DNA of 64,000 nucleotides from Verrucomicrobiaceae bacterium (lineage in GTDB: Bacteria; Verrucomicrobiota; Verrucomicrobiia; Verrucomicrobiales; Verrucomicrobiaceae). The stretch is taken from assembly GCA_016713245.1 (NCBI GenBank), contig JADJPM010000001.1:1736001-1800000 (forward strand), read 5' to 3'. Shown here in pieces: positions 43,714-51,796 of this stretch (position 1 is the stretch's first letter; every line of letters starts with the position of its first letter). The notes under the pieces are model-generated. The model had not been told where the DNA came from, did not search any database, and was given only the letters and a program-made list of their open reading frames with translations. A program made the position numbers and the translations under genes.

Positions 43714-44151
43714 TTAGTTCAGTTCGATAGTGCGGGGTTTCTTGTTCTCGGCTTTGGGGAGCGTGAGGTTCAGGATGCCGTCTTCGAGCTTGGCGGTGAT
43801 CGCTTCGACGTTGACGCCATCTGGCACGGAGATGGAGCGGCTGAGGGTGTGGCTGCTTTCGCTCTCGCCGTTCTTTTGACGCTTTTCGGCGGTGACGGTG
43901 AGCATGCCGTTATTCAGCTCGATTTTGACATCCTCCTTCTTCACGCCGGGCACTTCAAAGTGGGCGTGGTAGGCGTCTTTGTCCTCGTGGACATCGACGG
44001 CCAGCTTGTCGGAAGTCACACAAGGGAGGACTTCGCCGAGGTGGCTGAAGAACTGGCCCAGTGTGGGCATGCCGACGAGGGGATGGCGGAACCACTCGTC
44101 GAAGTCGGAGACACGGGCGAAAGCGGAGGGATGGGTGCGGAGGAGTTTCAT
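43714..44151 (-). CDS. Hsp20-family small heat-shock protein
   Basis: A 145-residue alpha-crystallin domain protein: LAVDVHEDKDAYHAHFEVPG, VKIELNNGMLTVTAEKRQ, LSRSISVPDGVNVEAITAKL and GILNLTLPKAENKKPRTIEL. The ATG at 44151 (MKLLRTHPS) is preferred over a frame extension to 44217 because the extension has no conserved sequence. It is the first gene of the two-gene Hsp20 unit, with a palindrome-rich 214-bp region upstream. Confidence 0.93.
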   Translation of the reverse strand: MKLLRTHPSAFARVSDFDEWFRHPLVGMPTLGQFFSHLGEVLPCVTSDKLAVDVHEDKDAYHAHFEVPGVKKEDVKIELNNGMLTVTAEKRQKNGESESSHTLSRSISVPDGVNVEAITAKLEDGILNLTLPKAENKKPRTIELN

Positions 44152-44287
44152 GGCTTGGATGGGGTTGGTTTGGGTTTTGGAGTTTTGAGTTCCGCTCCCT
44201 ACCCCTGCATGCGCCATGCCACACCATGCCTCGCGAGGCTGGAAGCCTTGATTTTACGAGGTTTCAGCGCTTTGACGCCGTTTGGAT

Positions 44288-44363
44288 ACCCCGTTCAAGC
44301 CGGGGTTCGTTGTGCCAAAAAACGCCGCTTTCGGCACAGCGATGTGCCGTTTGTGGCACAACG
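44288..44363. promoter_or_regulatory. nested inverted repeats between terC and the Hsp20 pair
   Basis: Four GTGCC/GGCAC half-sites form an outer dyad CGTTGTGCCA/TGGCACAACG (44308-44317 and 44354-44363) enclosing CGGCAC/GTGCCG (44332-44337 and 44344-44349). A separate hairpin ACCCCG-N7-CGGGGT lies at 44288-44306. The region begins 2 bp beyond the terC stop codon and precedes the Hsp20 start. It may act as terminator for terC, operator for the Hsp20 promoter, or both. It is not a CIRCE element. Confidence 0.5.
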
Positions 44364-44365
44364 AG

Positions 44366-45148
44366 CTAGGAAGCCTTCTTGACGGCCATTTTCTTCTTCA
44401 TGCGGATGTTCAGCATCTCGACGAAGATCGAGAAGCCCATCGCGAAGTACACATAGTTCTTCGAGAAGTGGACCTGGAAGCCCTCCGCCACCAGCGTGGT
44501 GCCGATGAGCAGCAGGAAGGACAGCGCCAGCATTTTCACCGTGGGATGTTCGCTGATGAAATCACTTACCGCACCGGCGAAGACCATCATGAAGCCCACG
44601 GAGATCAGCACCGCGCTGACCATGACCGTGATGTGATCCACCATGCCCACCGCTGTGATCACCGAGTCGAGCGAGAAGACGATGTCGAGAATCGCGATCT
44701 GCACGAGGATGGCACCGAGAGCGGCCTTGGCGGTCGGCTTTTTGGCGTGGCCGTCATCCTCCTCGTAGCCTTCCACCTTGTGATGGATCTCCACGGTCGC
44801 TTTGTAGAGCAGGAAGAGGCCGCCGAGGATCAGCACGAGGTCCTTGCCGGAGATGTCATGGCCGAAAGCGGCAAACAGCGGCTCTTTGAGCTGGATGACC
44901 CACGAGATGCAAAACAGCAGCAGGATGCGGGTGAGCATCGCGAAACCCAGACCGAGGAAGCGTGCTCGCGGACGCTCTGCCACCGGCAGCTTGTCCACGA
45001 GGATCGAGATGAAGACGATGTTGTCGATGCCGAGCACGATCTCCATCACCGTGAGCGTCACCATGGCCACCCAGGCCTCGGGGCTGTTGATCCAGGAAAA
45101 ATCGAGAAAGTTGATCTCGGCGAGCGGCAGGGAGGTGAGGAGGTTCAT
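44366..45148 (-). CDS. TerC-family integral membrane protein
   Basis: A 260-residue polytopic protein: WVAMVTLTVMEIVLGIDNIV, SWVIQLKEPLFAAFGHDISG, ALGAILVQIAILDIVFSLDS, and TLVAEGFQVHFSKNYVYFAM. The two acidic membrane motifs GIDN and FSLDS mark TerC proteins, implicated in metal (manganese) export and in tellurite resistance. The ATG at 45148 (MNLLTSLPLAEINF) is preferred; upstream frame has no conserved residues. It is divergent from the CaCA exchanger gene 118 bp away, suggesting shared ion homeostasis. Confidence 0.9.
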   Translation of the reverse strand: MNLLTSLPLAEINFLDFSWINSPEAWVAMVTLTVMEIVLGIDNIVFISILVDKLPVAERPRARFLGLGFAMLTRILLLFCISWVIQLKEPLFAAFGHDISGKDLVLILGGLFLLYKATVEIHHKVEGYEEDDGHAKKPTAKAALGAILVQIAILDIVFSLDSVITAVGMVDHITVMVSAVLISVGFMMVFAGAVSDFISEHPTVKMLALSFLLLIGTTLVAEGFQVHFSKNYVYFAMGFSIFVEMLNIRMKKKMAVKKAS

Positions 45149-45266
45149 GCGTGGTGTGCGGGTATCGTGACATACGCCTGCCGCAAATCCAACGATGTGG
45201 CCATTTTGCACCCTGAGGGGCGTCATGGCTTGATCGCGAGTCCCAGCGGTCTAGATAGCGGCCCGC

Positions 45267-46352
45267 ATGCGAAATCTCTTTGCCGTCAAAAACCTCATGA
45301 ACTGGCTCCTGGCCTTCGTTCCGATCGCCGCCGTGCTCGAATTCACGCACGCCAGCCCCGTCGCCATCTTCATCACCTCGGCCATCGCCATCATTCCACT
45401 CGCCGGATGGATGGGCCGCGCCACCGAGCATCTCGCCGAGCGCCTCGGCGAAGGCATCGGCGGCCTTTTGAACGCCACCTTTGGCAATGCCGCCGAGCTC
45501 ATCATCGCCCTCATGGCCATGAGCAAGGGCCTCCACGGCGTGGTGAAGGCCTCCATCACCGGCTCCATCATCGGCAACCTTCTCCTCGTGCTCGGTCTAA
45601 GCTCGCTGTGCGGTGGCCTGAAGTTTAAAGTGCAGAAGTTCAATCAAACGGCCGCCTCCATCGGCTCCACGATGCTCGCCCTCTCCGGCATCGCCCTGCT
45701 GCTGCCCGCCGTGTATCACTTCGTCGCCGGACAGCATGCAAACGCCCACGAGCAGGATCTCAGCTTCGAAATCTCGATTGTCTTGTTCATCGTGTACATC
45801 TTCAGCCTGATCTTCAGCCTCAAGACGCACTCCCATCTCTACGTCGGCGAGCCGAATGCCGATGAGGAGAAGGCCCTCGGCACTCATGGATGGAGCAAGG
45901 GCAAGTCCATGCTCGTCCTCTTCATCGCCACCGCCTGCGTGGCCGTGATGAGCGAATTCCTCGTCGGGGCCGTCGAAGAGGCCTCGCACACGCTTGGGCT
46001 CACGGAGGTCTTCGTCGGCGTCATCCTCGTCGCCATCATCGGCAACGCCGCCGAGCATTCCACGGCCGTTTTGATGGCGTTGAAGAACAAGATGAACCTC
46101 TCCCTGAACATCGCTGTCGGCTCCAGCCTTCAGGTGGCGCTCTTCGTCGCTCCCGTGCTCGTGTTTGCCAGCTATGCCTTCGGCAAGCCCATGGACCTTA
46201 TCTTCACGCCGATGGAAGTCGTCGCCGTCGGTGTCTCCGTGGCCATCACCGCCCTCATCTCTCAAGACGGCGAATCGAACTGGATGGAAGGCGTTCTCCT
46301 GCTCGCCGTGTATGCCATTCTCGGCCTGACGTTTTATCAATTGCCCGCTTGA
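45267..46352 (+). CDS. calcium/proton exchanger (CaCA family)
   Basis: A 361-residue, roughly eleven-helix antiporter. The two inverted-repeat signature motifs are LLNATFGNAAELIIALMAMS and VILVAIIGNAAEHSTAVLMA, with the acidic residues that bind the cation. A His/Glu-containing loop (GQHANAHEQDLSFE) separates the halves. It exports calcium or similar cations in exchange for protons in the inner membrane, as CAX/ChaA proteins do. Confidence 0.92.
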   Translation: MRNLFAVKNLMNWLLAFVPIAAVLEFTHASPVAIFITSAIAIIPLAGWMGRATEHLAERLGEGIGGLLNATFGNAAELIIALMAMSKGLHGVVKASITGSIIGNLLLVLGLSSLCGGLKFKVQKFNQTAASIGSTMLALSGIALLLPAVYHFVAGQHANAHEQDLSFEISIVLFIVYIFSLIFSLKTHSHLYVGEPNADEEKALGTHGWSKGKSMLVLFIATACVAVMSEFLVGAVEEASHTLGLTEVFVGVILVAIIGNAAEHSTAVLMALKNKMNLSLNIAVGSSLQVALFVAPVLVFASYAFGKPMDLIFTPMEVVAVGVSVAITALISQDGESNWMEGVLLLAVYAILGLTFYQLPA

Positions 46353-46393
46353 TGGCAAAGCCGGGCGGCGGCGTGCGTTTGCCTGTCACCACC

Positions 46394-47359
46394 ATGAACC
46401 GCCGCCAGTTCCTCCAAACCTCCGCCGGAGCCGCTCTCACCTCGTGCTCCACTTTGAGCGCCCCCGATGCGCTCATCATCGATACCCATCAGCACCTCTG
46501 GGACCTCAGCGTCATCAGCCCGCCATGGATCCAAGGTGCGCCCGAGGTCTTGCGACATGATTTTGTCACCGCCGACTATGTGAAGGCCAATGCAGGTCTG
46601 AACGTGAAGGCCATCTACATGGAGGTCGATGTCGCCCCGAAGGATCATGTGAAGGAAGCCGATGCCATCGTGGCCCAATGTCGTGCCGGCAACACGCCCA
46701 CCATTGCCGCCACCATCGGCGGGCGGCCTTCCTCGCCTGATTTCGAGACGTATGTGAAGCGCTACGCTGGCAACGGCCTCGTCAAAGGCCTGCGCCATGT
46801 GCTTCACGGCGGCTCCACGCCTGCCGGCTACTGCCTCAGCGCCGATTTCATCCGCGGCGTGCGCACGCTGGGCAGGCACGGCCTCAACTTCGAACTCACC
46901 ATGCGTCCCACCGAACTTCAGGATGCGGCGAAGCTCATCCAGGAGTGCCCGGACACCCGCTTCGTGCTCGACCACTGCGGCAACGGCGATCCCAAGGCCT
47001 TCAATCCCAAGCTCGGCCCCGGTTTGAAGCGAAGCTGCAATGCTGACGCATGGAAGCGCGGCATCGATGCCGTCGCCGCCTCACGCGCCGAGGTGATGTG
47101 CAAGATCAGCGGCATCGTCGCCTTCGTCCCGCCGGGCCAATGGCACGCCGAAGACCTCGCGCCCGTCGTGAACCACTGCCTCGACACCTTTGGCCCCGAC
47201 CGCGTCTTCTTCGGCGGCGACTGGCCGGTGTGTCTGCTGGGTAGCCCCGTGCGTGGCTGGGTGGATGCGTTGAAGCAAATCATCTCCTCACGCCCCACCA
47301 GCGAGCAGCGGAAGCTTTGGAGTGGGAACGCGATCCGGTTTTACGACTTGAAGGTTTGA
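46394..47359 (+). CDS. exported amidohydrolase (TIM-barrel, fuconolactonase-like)
   Basis: A 321-residue metal-dependent hydrolase. The N-terminus MNRRQFLQTSAGAALTSC looks like a Tat signal (RRQFLQ) with a possible lipobox Cys. IIDTHQHLWD supplies the HxH of the barrel, LDHCGN and the final FGGDWPVCLL the later His and Asp ligands. Such amidohydrolase-2 proteins include L-fuconolactonase and 2-pyrone-dicarboxylate lactonase types. The frame is open far upstream inside the CaCA gene, but the signal peptide sets the start at 46394. The repeat cluster begins 4 bp after its stop. Confidence 0.88.
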   Translation: MNRRQFLQTSAGAALTSCSTLSAPDALIIDTHQHLWDLSVISPPWIQGAPEVLRHDFVTADYVKANAGLNVKAIYMEVDVAPKDHVKEADAIVAQCRAGNTPTIAATIGGRPSSPDFETYVKRYAGNGLVKGLRHVLHGGSTPAGYCLSADFIRGVRTLGRHGLNFELTMRPTELQDAAKLIQECPDTRFVLDHCGNGDPKAFNPKLGPGLKRSCNADAWKRGIDAVAASRAEVMCKISGIVAFVPPGQWHAEDLAPVVNHCLDTFGPDRVFFGGDWPVCLLGSPVRGWVDALKQIISSRPTSEQRKLWSGNAIRFYDLKV

Positions 47360-47363
47360 ACGC

Positions 47364-47616
47364 CTCCCGGAGGGAGGAAAGAGATTAGCCGGCGGCGAAA
47401 CCACCGGATCACCGCGAAAAATCTTCAGCTCACGAAACGCGTCCTGGAAGGACGCGAGAAGGTCGCTGGGCGAATGAAGCATCCAAAACGCCGTTGAAAG
47501 CTTCTCGCGTCCTTCCAGGACGCCGTTCAGAGGTGTGAGACGCTTGGGGTGGTCTGGGGGTTCTCAGCCGCTTCGCGGCTTTCACCCCCGGCTAATCTCT
47601 TGGCTCCCTCCGGGAG
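47364..47616. repeat. 253-bp nested inverted-repeat element
   Basis: Outer arms of 29 bp (47364-47392 and 47588-47616) match at 27 positions; each begins CTCCCGGAGGGAG and ends AGATTAGCCGG in its own direction. Inside, perfect 23-bp arms lie at 47439-47461 and 47501-47523 (GCGTCCTGGAAGGACGCG at the core). No transposase is encoded, so it is MITE- or REP-like. It occupies nearly the whole gene-free gap 47360-47581 and runs into the end of the gene at 47582. Confidence 0.8.
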
Positions 47617-48034
47617 ACGTGGAGCTGGGTTTTGCCCACGAAAGCAGCGCTGGGTAGGCTTGGCGCCAAACGCTCTCGTGGAACCAAGAGGCACGAATGT
47701 GGGTGTAACACGGCACACCTGCATTCTTCCACGTGATGATCACCCCGTTCGAAGAGGGAGACACTTCCTCGACCAGCCGCTTTGGGACTCGGATCGCTTC
47801 CAGCAAGTCGATGTTGCCCACAACCTCCGTCTCAGTCAGCAGGAGTGCCCTGCACGGCCGAAGGAATCTCCAAATCCAGTAGGCCAGAAGCACACCACCA
47901 AAAAGAAGCTCAAGGACCCAGCCCCGCCCAAGAGCTGCCGCTAGGTTCACAGACCCCATGATGCCAACGATCAGACTTTGCCGACTCGGAAAGCGTCGCA
48001 ACTCAAAGCGCTGACAGGCTGCGAGCGGTTCCAT
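47582..48034 (-). CDS. membrane protein of unknown function with repeat-encoded C-terminus
   Basis: A 150-residue protein with a hydrophobic hairpin (GSVNLAAALGRGWVLELLFG then GVLLAYWIWRFLRPC) followed by a small beta-rich cytoplasmic domain (LLLTETEVVGNIDLLEAIRV), loosely like bacterial PH-type domains. The last ~14 residues (STSPGGSQEISRG) and the stop codon come from the outer arm of the inverted-repeat element, so insertion of the repeat probably replaced the original end. I recognise no specific family. It is 12 bp downstream of the EVE-domain gene on the same strand. Confidence 0.6.
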   Translation of the reverse strand: MEPLAACQRFELRRFPSRQSLIVGIMGSVNLAAALGRGWVLELLFGGVLLAYWIWRFLRPCRALLLTETEVVGNIDLLEAIRVPKRLVEEVSPSSNGVIITWKNAGVPCYTHIRASWFHESVWRQAYPALLSWAKPSSTSPGGSQEISRG

Positions 48035-48046
48035 CTCAAGAAGAGG

Positions 48047-48520
48047 CTATGACTGCTTCAATCCGCCGAGCTGGCAGATGCGGTCGAAATGCTTTTGGGA
48101 CACTTCGGTGATCGAGAGACGATTGCCGCGGCGGAGGATGAGGAGGTCAGCCAAGGCGGGATCGGCACGCAGCATGTCGAGACTGACAAACGTGGGGAAA
48201 TCCGCCTCCCACTTCACGTCGATCAACAGCCAGCGAGGGTCCTCGCGCTTGCTGCCGGCATCAAAGTATTCCGAGGACGGATCAAACTGCGTGGCATCCG
48301 CCTTGGCCTCGCTGGCGATGCGCACCACACCGGCGATGCCGGGCTGCGGACAACTGGAATGGTAAAAGAAGCCGAGGTCACCCACCTGCATCTGATCACG
48401 CATCATGTTGCGCACCTGGTAGTTGCGCACGCCGTTCCACGGTTCGGTCTTCTTCGGGCGCTTCTTGAGATCGTCAAAGGAGAAGACGTCAGGTTCGGAT
48501 TTGAGGAGCCAGTGGGTCAT
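48047..48520 (-). CDS. EVE-domain protein
   Basis: A 157-residue EVE (PUA-like) protein: MTHWLLKSEPDVFSFDDLKK, WNGVRNYQVRNMMRDQMQVG, LGFFYHSSCPQPGIAGVVRI and DPRWLLIDVKWEADF. EVE domains bind modified bases in DNA or RNA. The start at 48520 is where conservation begins; the longer frame to 48616 reads through low-complexity intergenic sequence. Length is normal for the bacterial single-domain type. Confidence 0.93.
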   Translation of the reverse strand: MTHWLLKSEPDVFSFDDLKKRPKKTEPWNGVRNYQVRNMMRDQMQVGDLGFFYHSSCPQPGIAGVVRIASEAKADATQFDPSSEYFDAGSKREDPRWLLIDVKWEADFPTFVSLDMLRADPALADLLILRRGNRLSITEVSQKHFDRICQLGGLKQS

Positions 48521-48655
48521 GGGAAAGGCGAGAATGAAGAAACCAAAATGGCGAATGACGAATCTATGTCGAAGTTCAACTGACGAAGTGCCGCGAATTC
48601 GGATTTCGGGCTTCATTCATCCTTCGGAATTCTGGTTTCGTCATTCAGCGAAGCG

Positions 48656-49768
48656 CTAGACCGTGATGCGCCGATTGCGTGCCGTGATCGGCCAGCGTGT
48701 CGTGTAGCGACCCCCTTCCACCACATGCGCCTCGCCATGCATGGAAACGGTGGGGCAGACATGGCGTGGGATGCCGTGTAGGGCCTGGCCGATGAGAAAC
48801 TCATGAGCGCGTTCCGTTTCGAGCACGAGGTGCTCTTCACTCTGCATGACCGGCGTGGCGTCTGGCAGCTCTTCAAAGCGCACGCGAGGATGCGGATTCT
48901 CCGGTGCCACGGACTTGTGGCCGAGATCGAGCGTGAGGCGGTTTTTGCCCGGCTTGCTGATGACGCGGGCGAGGAGAGCCGCAGCGGGCAGGAAGGGCAG
49001 ATCGGGGTGCTTGTCCCCATAGCCAAAGTCCCACAGGACCGTGGTGCCCGGGCTCAGCGTGCGGTCCGCATACTTCGCATGCACGGCGAAGGTGGGTGAA
49101 CCACCTGCGACGAGTTCTTTGACGATGAGGCCCTCACCTTGCAGGCGGCAGCGGAACTGATGCACGGCCTCAAACGCGGCATCGCAGCGCTCGCGGCGCA
49201 CATCGAGGCTCTCATCATGAATGTGGCCGTCGTAAGCGTGAATGCCGCGAAACTGGAGCATCGGCGTCTCCTTCATCACACGAGCGAGGAAGCCAGCCTC
49301 ATCGCCGGGTACGATGCCCGTGCGGGCCATGCCGCAGTCGATCTCGATGTAAACCCCGAGTGTCACGCGATGCTGCTGGGCGGCGGAGGCGAGAAAGCGG
49401 ATGCTGTCCTCCGCATCGGCGATGCTGGAGAAGGAAGTGTGCGGAAATTTCAGCGCCAATTCCGCCAAACGGTGCGCATTGGGCCCCACGCAGGGCATGG
49501 CGAGCAGCACATCCTTCGCTCCCGCGGCGGCACACATCTCGACTTCCGCGATGGTGGAGGCCTTGAAGCTCGTGATACCTAGCTCCACCTGCCAAGCGAT
49601 GATCTCGGCGCACTTGTGCGTCTTCACATGCGGACGGAGACGCTTCGGATCACCTCCAGCAATCTGGATCATGAGCTTCAAATTGTGCTCGATGCGGCTG
49701 CGGTAGAACAGAAGGGCCGGAGAAGGGATCTCGGCTTCGTTTTCGATGTGGAACCAGGCGGGATGCAT
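48656..49768 (-). CDS. PLP-dependent D-threonine aldolase/D-serine dehydratase-like enzyme
   Basis: A 370-residue fold-type III PLP enzyme. PSPALLFYRSRIEHNLKLMI opens the alanine-racemase-like barrel and LRPHVKTHKCAEI carries the PLP lysine. GVYIEIDCGMARTGI and GGSPTFAVH are standard. The C-terminus holds the probable metal site HGEAHVVEGG with an upstream His and CPTV. It would cleave or dehydrate D-3-hydroxyamino acids. The ATG at 49768 is preferred over an extension to 49867, which overlaps the divergent glycosyltransferase gene. Flanked at 48521-48655 by low-complexity intergenic DNA. Confidence 0.9.
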   Translation of the reverse strand: MHPAWFHIENEAEIPSPALLFYRSRIEHNLKLMIQIAGGDPKRLRPHVKTHKCAEIIAWQVELGITSFKASTIAEVEMCAAAGAKDVLLAMPCVGPNAHRLAELALKFPHTSFSSIADAEDSIRFLASAAQQHRVTLGVYIEIDCGMARTGIVPGDEAGFLARVMKETPMLQFRGIHAYDGHIHDESLDVRRERCDAAFEAVHQFRCRLQGEGLIVKELVAGGSPTFAVHAKYADRTLSPGTTVLWDFGYGDKHPDLPFLPAAALLARVISKPGKNRLTLDLGHKSVAPENPHPRVRFEELPDATPVMQSEEHLVLETERAHEFLIGQALHGIPRHVCPTVSMHGEAHVVEGGRYTTRWPITARNRRITV

Positions 49769-49860
49769 GCGGATTGGGGAGGGACGTCCATGCTCTTTCG
49801 GCACGAAGCATGTCATTCGCAACCGGAGATGGAGGATTGACTTCCGCCCTCGCCATTCGG

Positions 49861-51099
49861 ATGACATTCCACATGCATCTTCTCCTTCTTCCCTTCGGCA
49901 GCGCCGGCGATGTGTTCCCCTTCATCTGGCTGGGACGTCAGCTTTTAGCGAGGGGGCATCGCGTGACGATGATCACAGCGTGCTTGTTTGAAGAGCAGGC
50001 ACGCCGCGCAGGTCTGGACTTCATCTCGTGGGGCAAGGCGGAGGAGTTTGAGGCGATGATCCGTGATCCGAGGATTTGGAAGGTCGGCCAGGGCACGAAG
50101 GTGGTCTTCGATTTCGCCGCGAAGGCGGTGGAGCCGTATCTCGCGGCCATTGAAAGTTGCGAGAAGGCGGATTTGATGCTCGCGCCGGTTACCACCTTCG
50201 CTGGAAGGCTGGCCCGGGAGAAGCACGGCACGCCGCTGATCACGGTGCATCTGCAACCGGCGGTGTTTCTGAGCGTGCATGAGACGCCCCTGCTGCATCC
50301 GGCGATGAAGTGGCTGCGAGCGATGCCGGTGTGGTTCAAGAAAGCGCTCTTCTCGCTGCCGAACCCCGTGGATATGTTTGCGCTGCCGAAGGTGCGCCGC
50401 ATCTGCGAGGCGCATGGTGTGAAGCCTCCACGCAGCCTCTGGCGTGAGTGGTGGGATTCGCCGGATGGCGTCATCGCCTTCTTCCCCAAGTGGTTTTGTG
50501 CTCCGCAGCCCGACTGGCCGAAAAACCTGCTCCAGTGGACTTTTCCACTCGAAGACCTCGCGAAGGAACAACCGCTCTCACCGGCCTTGCAGGCCTTTTT
50601 GGCCGCAGGCGATCGTCCAGTCGTCTTCACGCCTGGCAGTGCGAATGTGCAGGCAACTCGCTTCTTTGACGTGGCGGCGAAAGCCGTGGCAAAGGTAGGT
50701 TGTCGCGCCGTTTTTGTGACTCGCGAGCCAAGCCAAGTGCCCGCGAACTTGCCACCGCACATTCATGTCGAGGCGTATGCGCCGTTCAGCACGCTTTTGA
50801 AGCACTCGTCGGTCTTTGTGCATCACGGCGGCATCGGCACGATGTCGCAAGCCTTCGCGGCGGGTGTGCCGCAGCTCATCATGTACATGGCGCACGATCA
50901 GCCGGACAACGCGGACCGTGTCGAAAGGCTCGGAGCGGGTATCGGGCTGAGTGTAAGGCAGTTCACCCCGGATCGCGTGGCGAAGGAATTGAGTCGGCTG
51001 CTCACGGAACCAAGCTTTGGAGAAGCCACGAAAGGCTTTCAGATGAGGGCGAATACCGATGCTTTGATGCGCTGGATCGAAGAACGCGCCGCGTCCTGA
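49861..51099 (+). CDS. GT1-family glycosyltransferase (UGT/MGT-like)
   Basis: A 412-residue GT-B glycosyltransferase: LLLLPFGSAGDVFPFIWLGR at the N-terminus, and in the C-terminal donor-binding half VFTPGSANVQATRFF, YAPFSTLLKHSSVFVHHGGI, GTMSQAFAAGVPQLIMYMAH and DQPDNADRVERLGAG. The HHGGIGT and D/Q-containing loop are the nucleotide-sugar motif of the sterol/macrolide glycosyltransferase group. The acceptor is unknown. The start at 49861 gives a clean N-terminus; 49873 is an alternative. Divergent from the D-threonine-aldolase-like gene. Confidence 0.9.
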   Translation: MTFHMHLLLLPFGSAGDVFPFIWLGRQLLARGHRVTMITACLFEEQARRAGLDFISWGKAEEFEAMIRDPRIWKVGQGTKVVFDFAAKAVEPYLAAIESCEKADLMLAPVTTFAGRLAREKHGTPLITVHLQPAVFLSVHETPLLHPAMKWLRAMPVWFKKALFSLPNPVDMFALPKVRRICEAHGVKPPRSLWREWWDSPDGVIAFFPKWFCAPQPDWPKNLLQWTFPLEDLAKEQPLSPALQAFLAAGDRPVVFTPGSANVQATRFFDVAAKAVAKVGCRAVFVTREPSQVPANLPPHIHVEAYAPFSTLLKHSSVFVHHGGIGTMSQAFAAGVPQLIMYMAHDQPDNADRVERLGAGIGLSVRQFTPDRVAKELSRLLTEPSFGEATKGFQMRANTDALMRWIEERAAS

Positions 51100-51151
51100 A
51101 ATGACGCTTTTGATCGCTGGATTTTTCCCCGCGCTCCGGCGAGATTTTGCC

Positions 51152-51751
51152 ATGCGCACGCTCCTCTGCCTCCTCCTCGTCTTCACTACGGCCCTCGTTC
51201 ACGCGGAGGATTTTGATCCCGCAGACAACACCATCGTGCTCGGCAAACGTGTGGGACTCATCAAACCCGGCATGACCGCCACCGAGTTGGAACGCGCCTA
51301 TGGCAAAGCCAACGTGAAGCACGAGGACATCCCCGGTGCCGAAGGCGAGACGATTCCTGGGGCGCGACTGTTTGCCGATACCGACCGCGAGCTGGAGGTG
51401 ATCTGGGACCCGGAGAACGAGAAGAAGAAAGTGGTCTTCGATGTGCACGTCATCGGCACGGCGTGGAAGTTCGAGAACGGTCTCAAAGCCGGCATGACCT
51501 TGGAGGAGGTCGAAAAGATCAATGGCAAGCCGTTCAAGATCTCCGGTTTCGCCTGGGACTATGGCGGCTACGCGAACTTCGAAGGCGGCAAGCTCTTCGG
51601 CAAAGTCAGCCTACGCTTCAATCCGAGCACCGAGGAGATCCCCGAATACCTGATGGGAGACAAGGAACTCTCCTCGACGGACAAAAAACTCCGTGCCGCC
51701 AAGCCCGTTGTCGAAGCGCCGATCTCCGTCTTCATGAAAAAGGCGGAGTAG
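51152..51751 (+). CDS. secreted protein of unknown function
   Basis: A 199-residue exported protein (MRTLLCLLLVFTTALVHAED). It contains two similar segments, VGLIKPGMTATELERAYGKA and ENGLKAGMTLEEVEKINGKP, each about 25 residues, of the type found in BamE/SmpA-like or PEGA-unrelated small beta-alpha modules that begin with GMT-x-x-E/V. Function unknown. The start at 51152 is chosen by the signal peptide; the frame extends to 51101, just past the glycosyltransferase stop. Confidence 0.75.
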   Translation: MRTLLCLLLVFTTALVHAEDFDPADNTIVLGKRVGLIKPGMTATELERAYGKANVKHEDIPGAEGETIPGARLFADTDRELEVIWDPENEKKKVVFDVHVIGTAWKFENGLKAGMTLEEVEKINGKPFKISGFAWDYGGYANFEGGKLFGKVSLRFNPSTEEIPEYLMGDKELSSTDKKLRAAKPVVEAPISVFMKKAE

Positions 51752-51796
51752 GGCTTGCCCCGGCGGTTACATGGTTCAGCCGGCAGCCGCCTTGCT

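Noticed and set aside
44308..44370. TGGCAC motifs as a sigma-54 (-24/-12) promoter for Hsp20
   Set aside because: Spacing from GG to a GC dinucleotide is wrong on both strands, and the motifs are fully explained by the dyad symmetry.
48521..48655. Possible small gene between the EVE and D-threonine-aldolase-like genes
   Set aside because: The stretch is low-complexity, with repeated ATTCGT/GAATGACGAA and GAATTC pieces and no conserved frame; it looks like dispersed intergenic filler.
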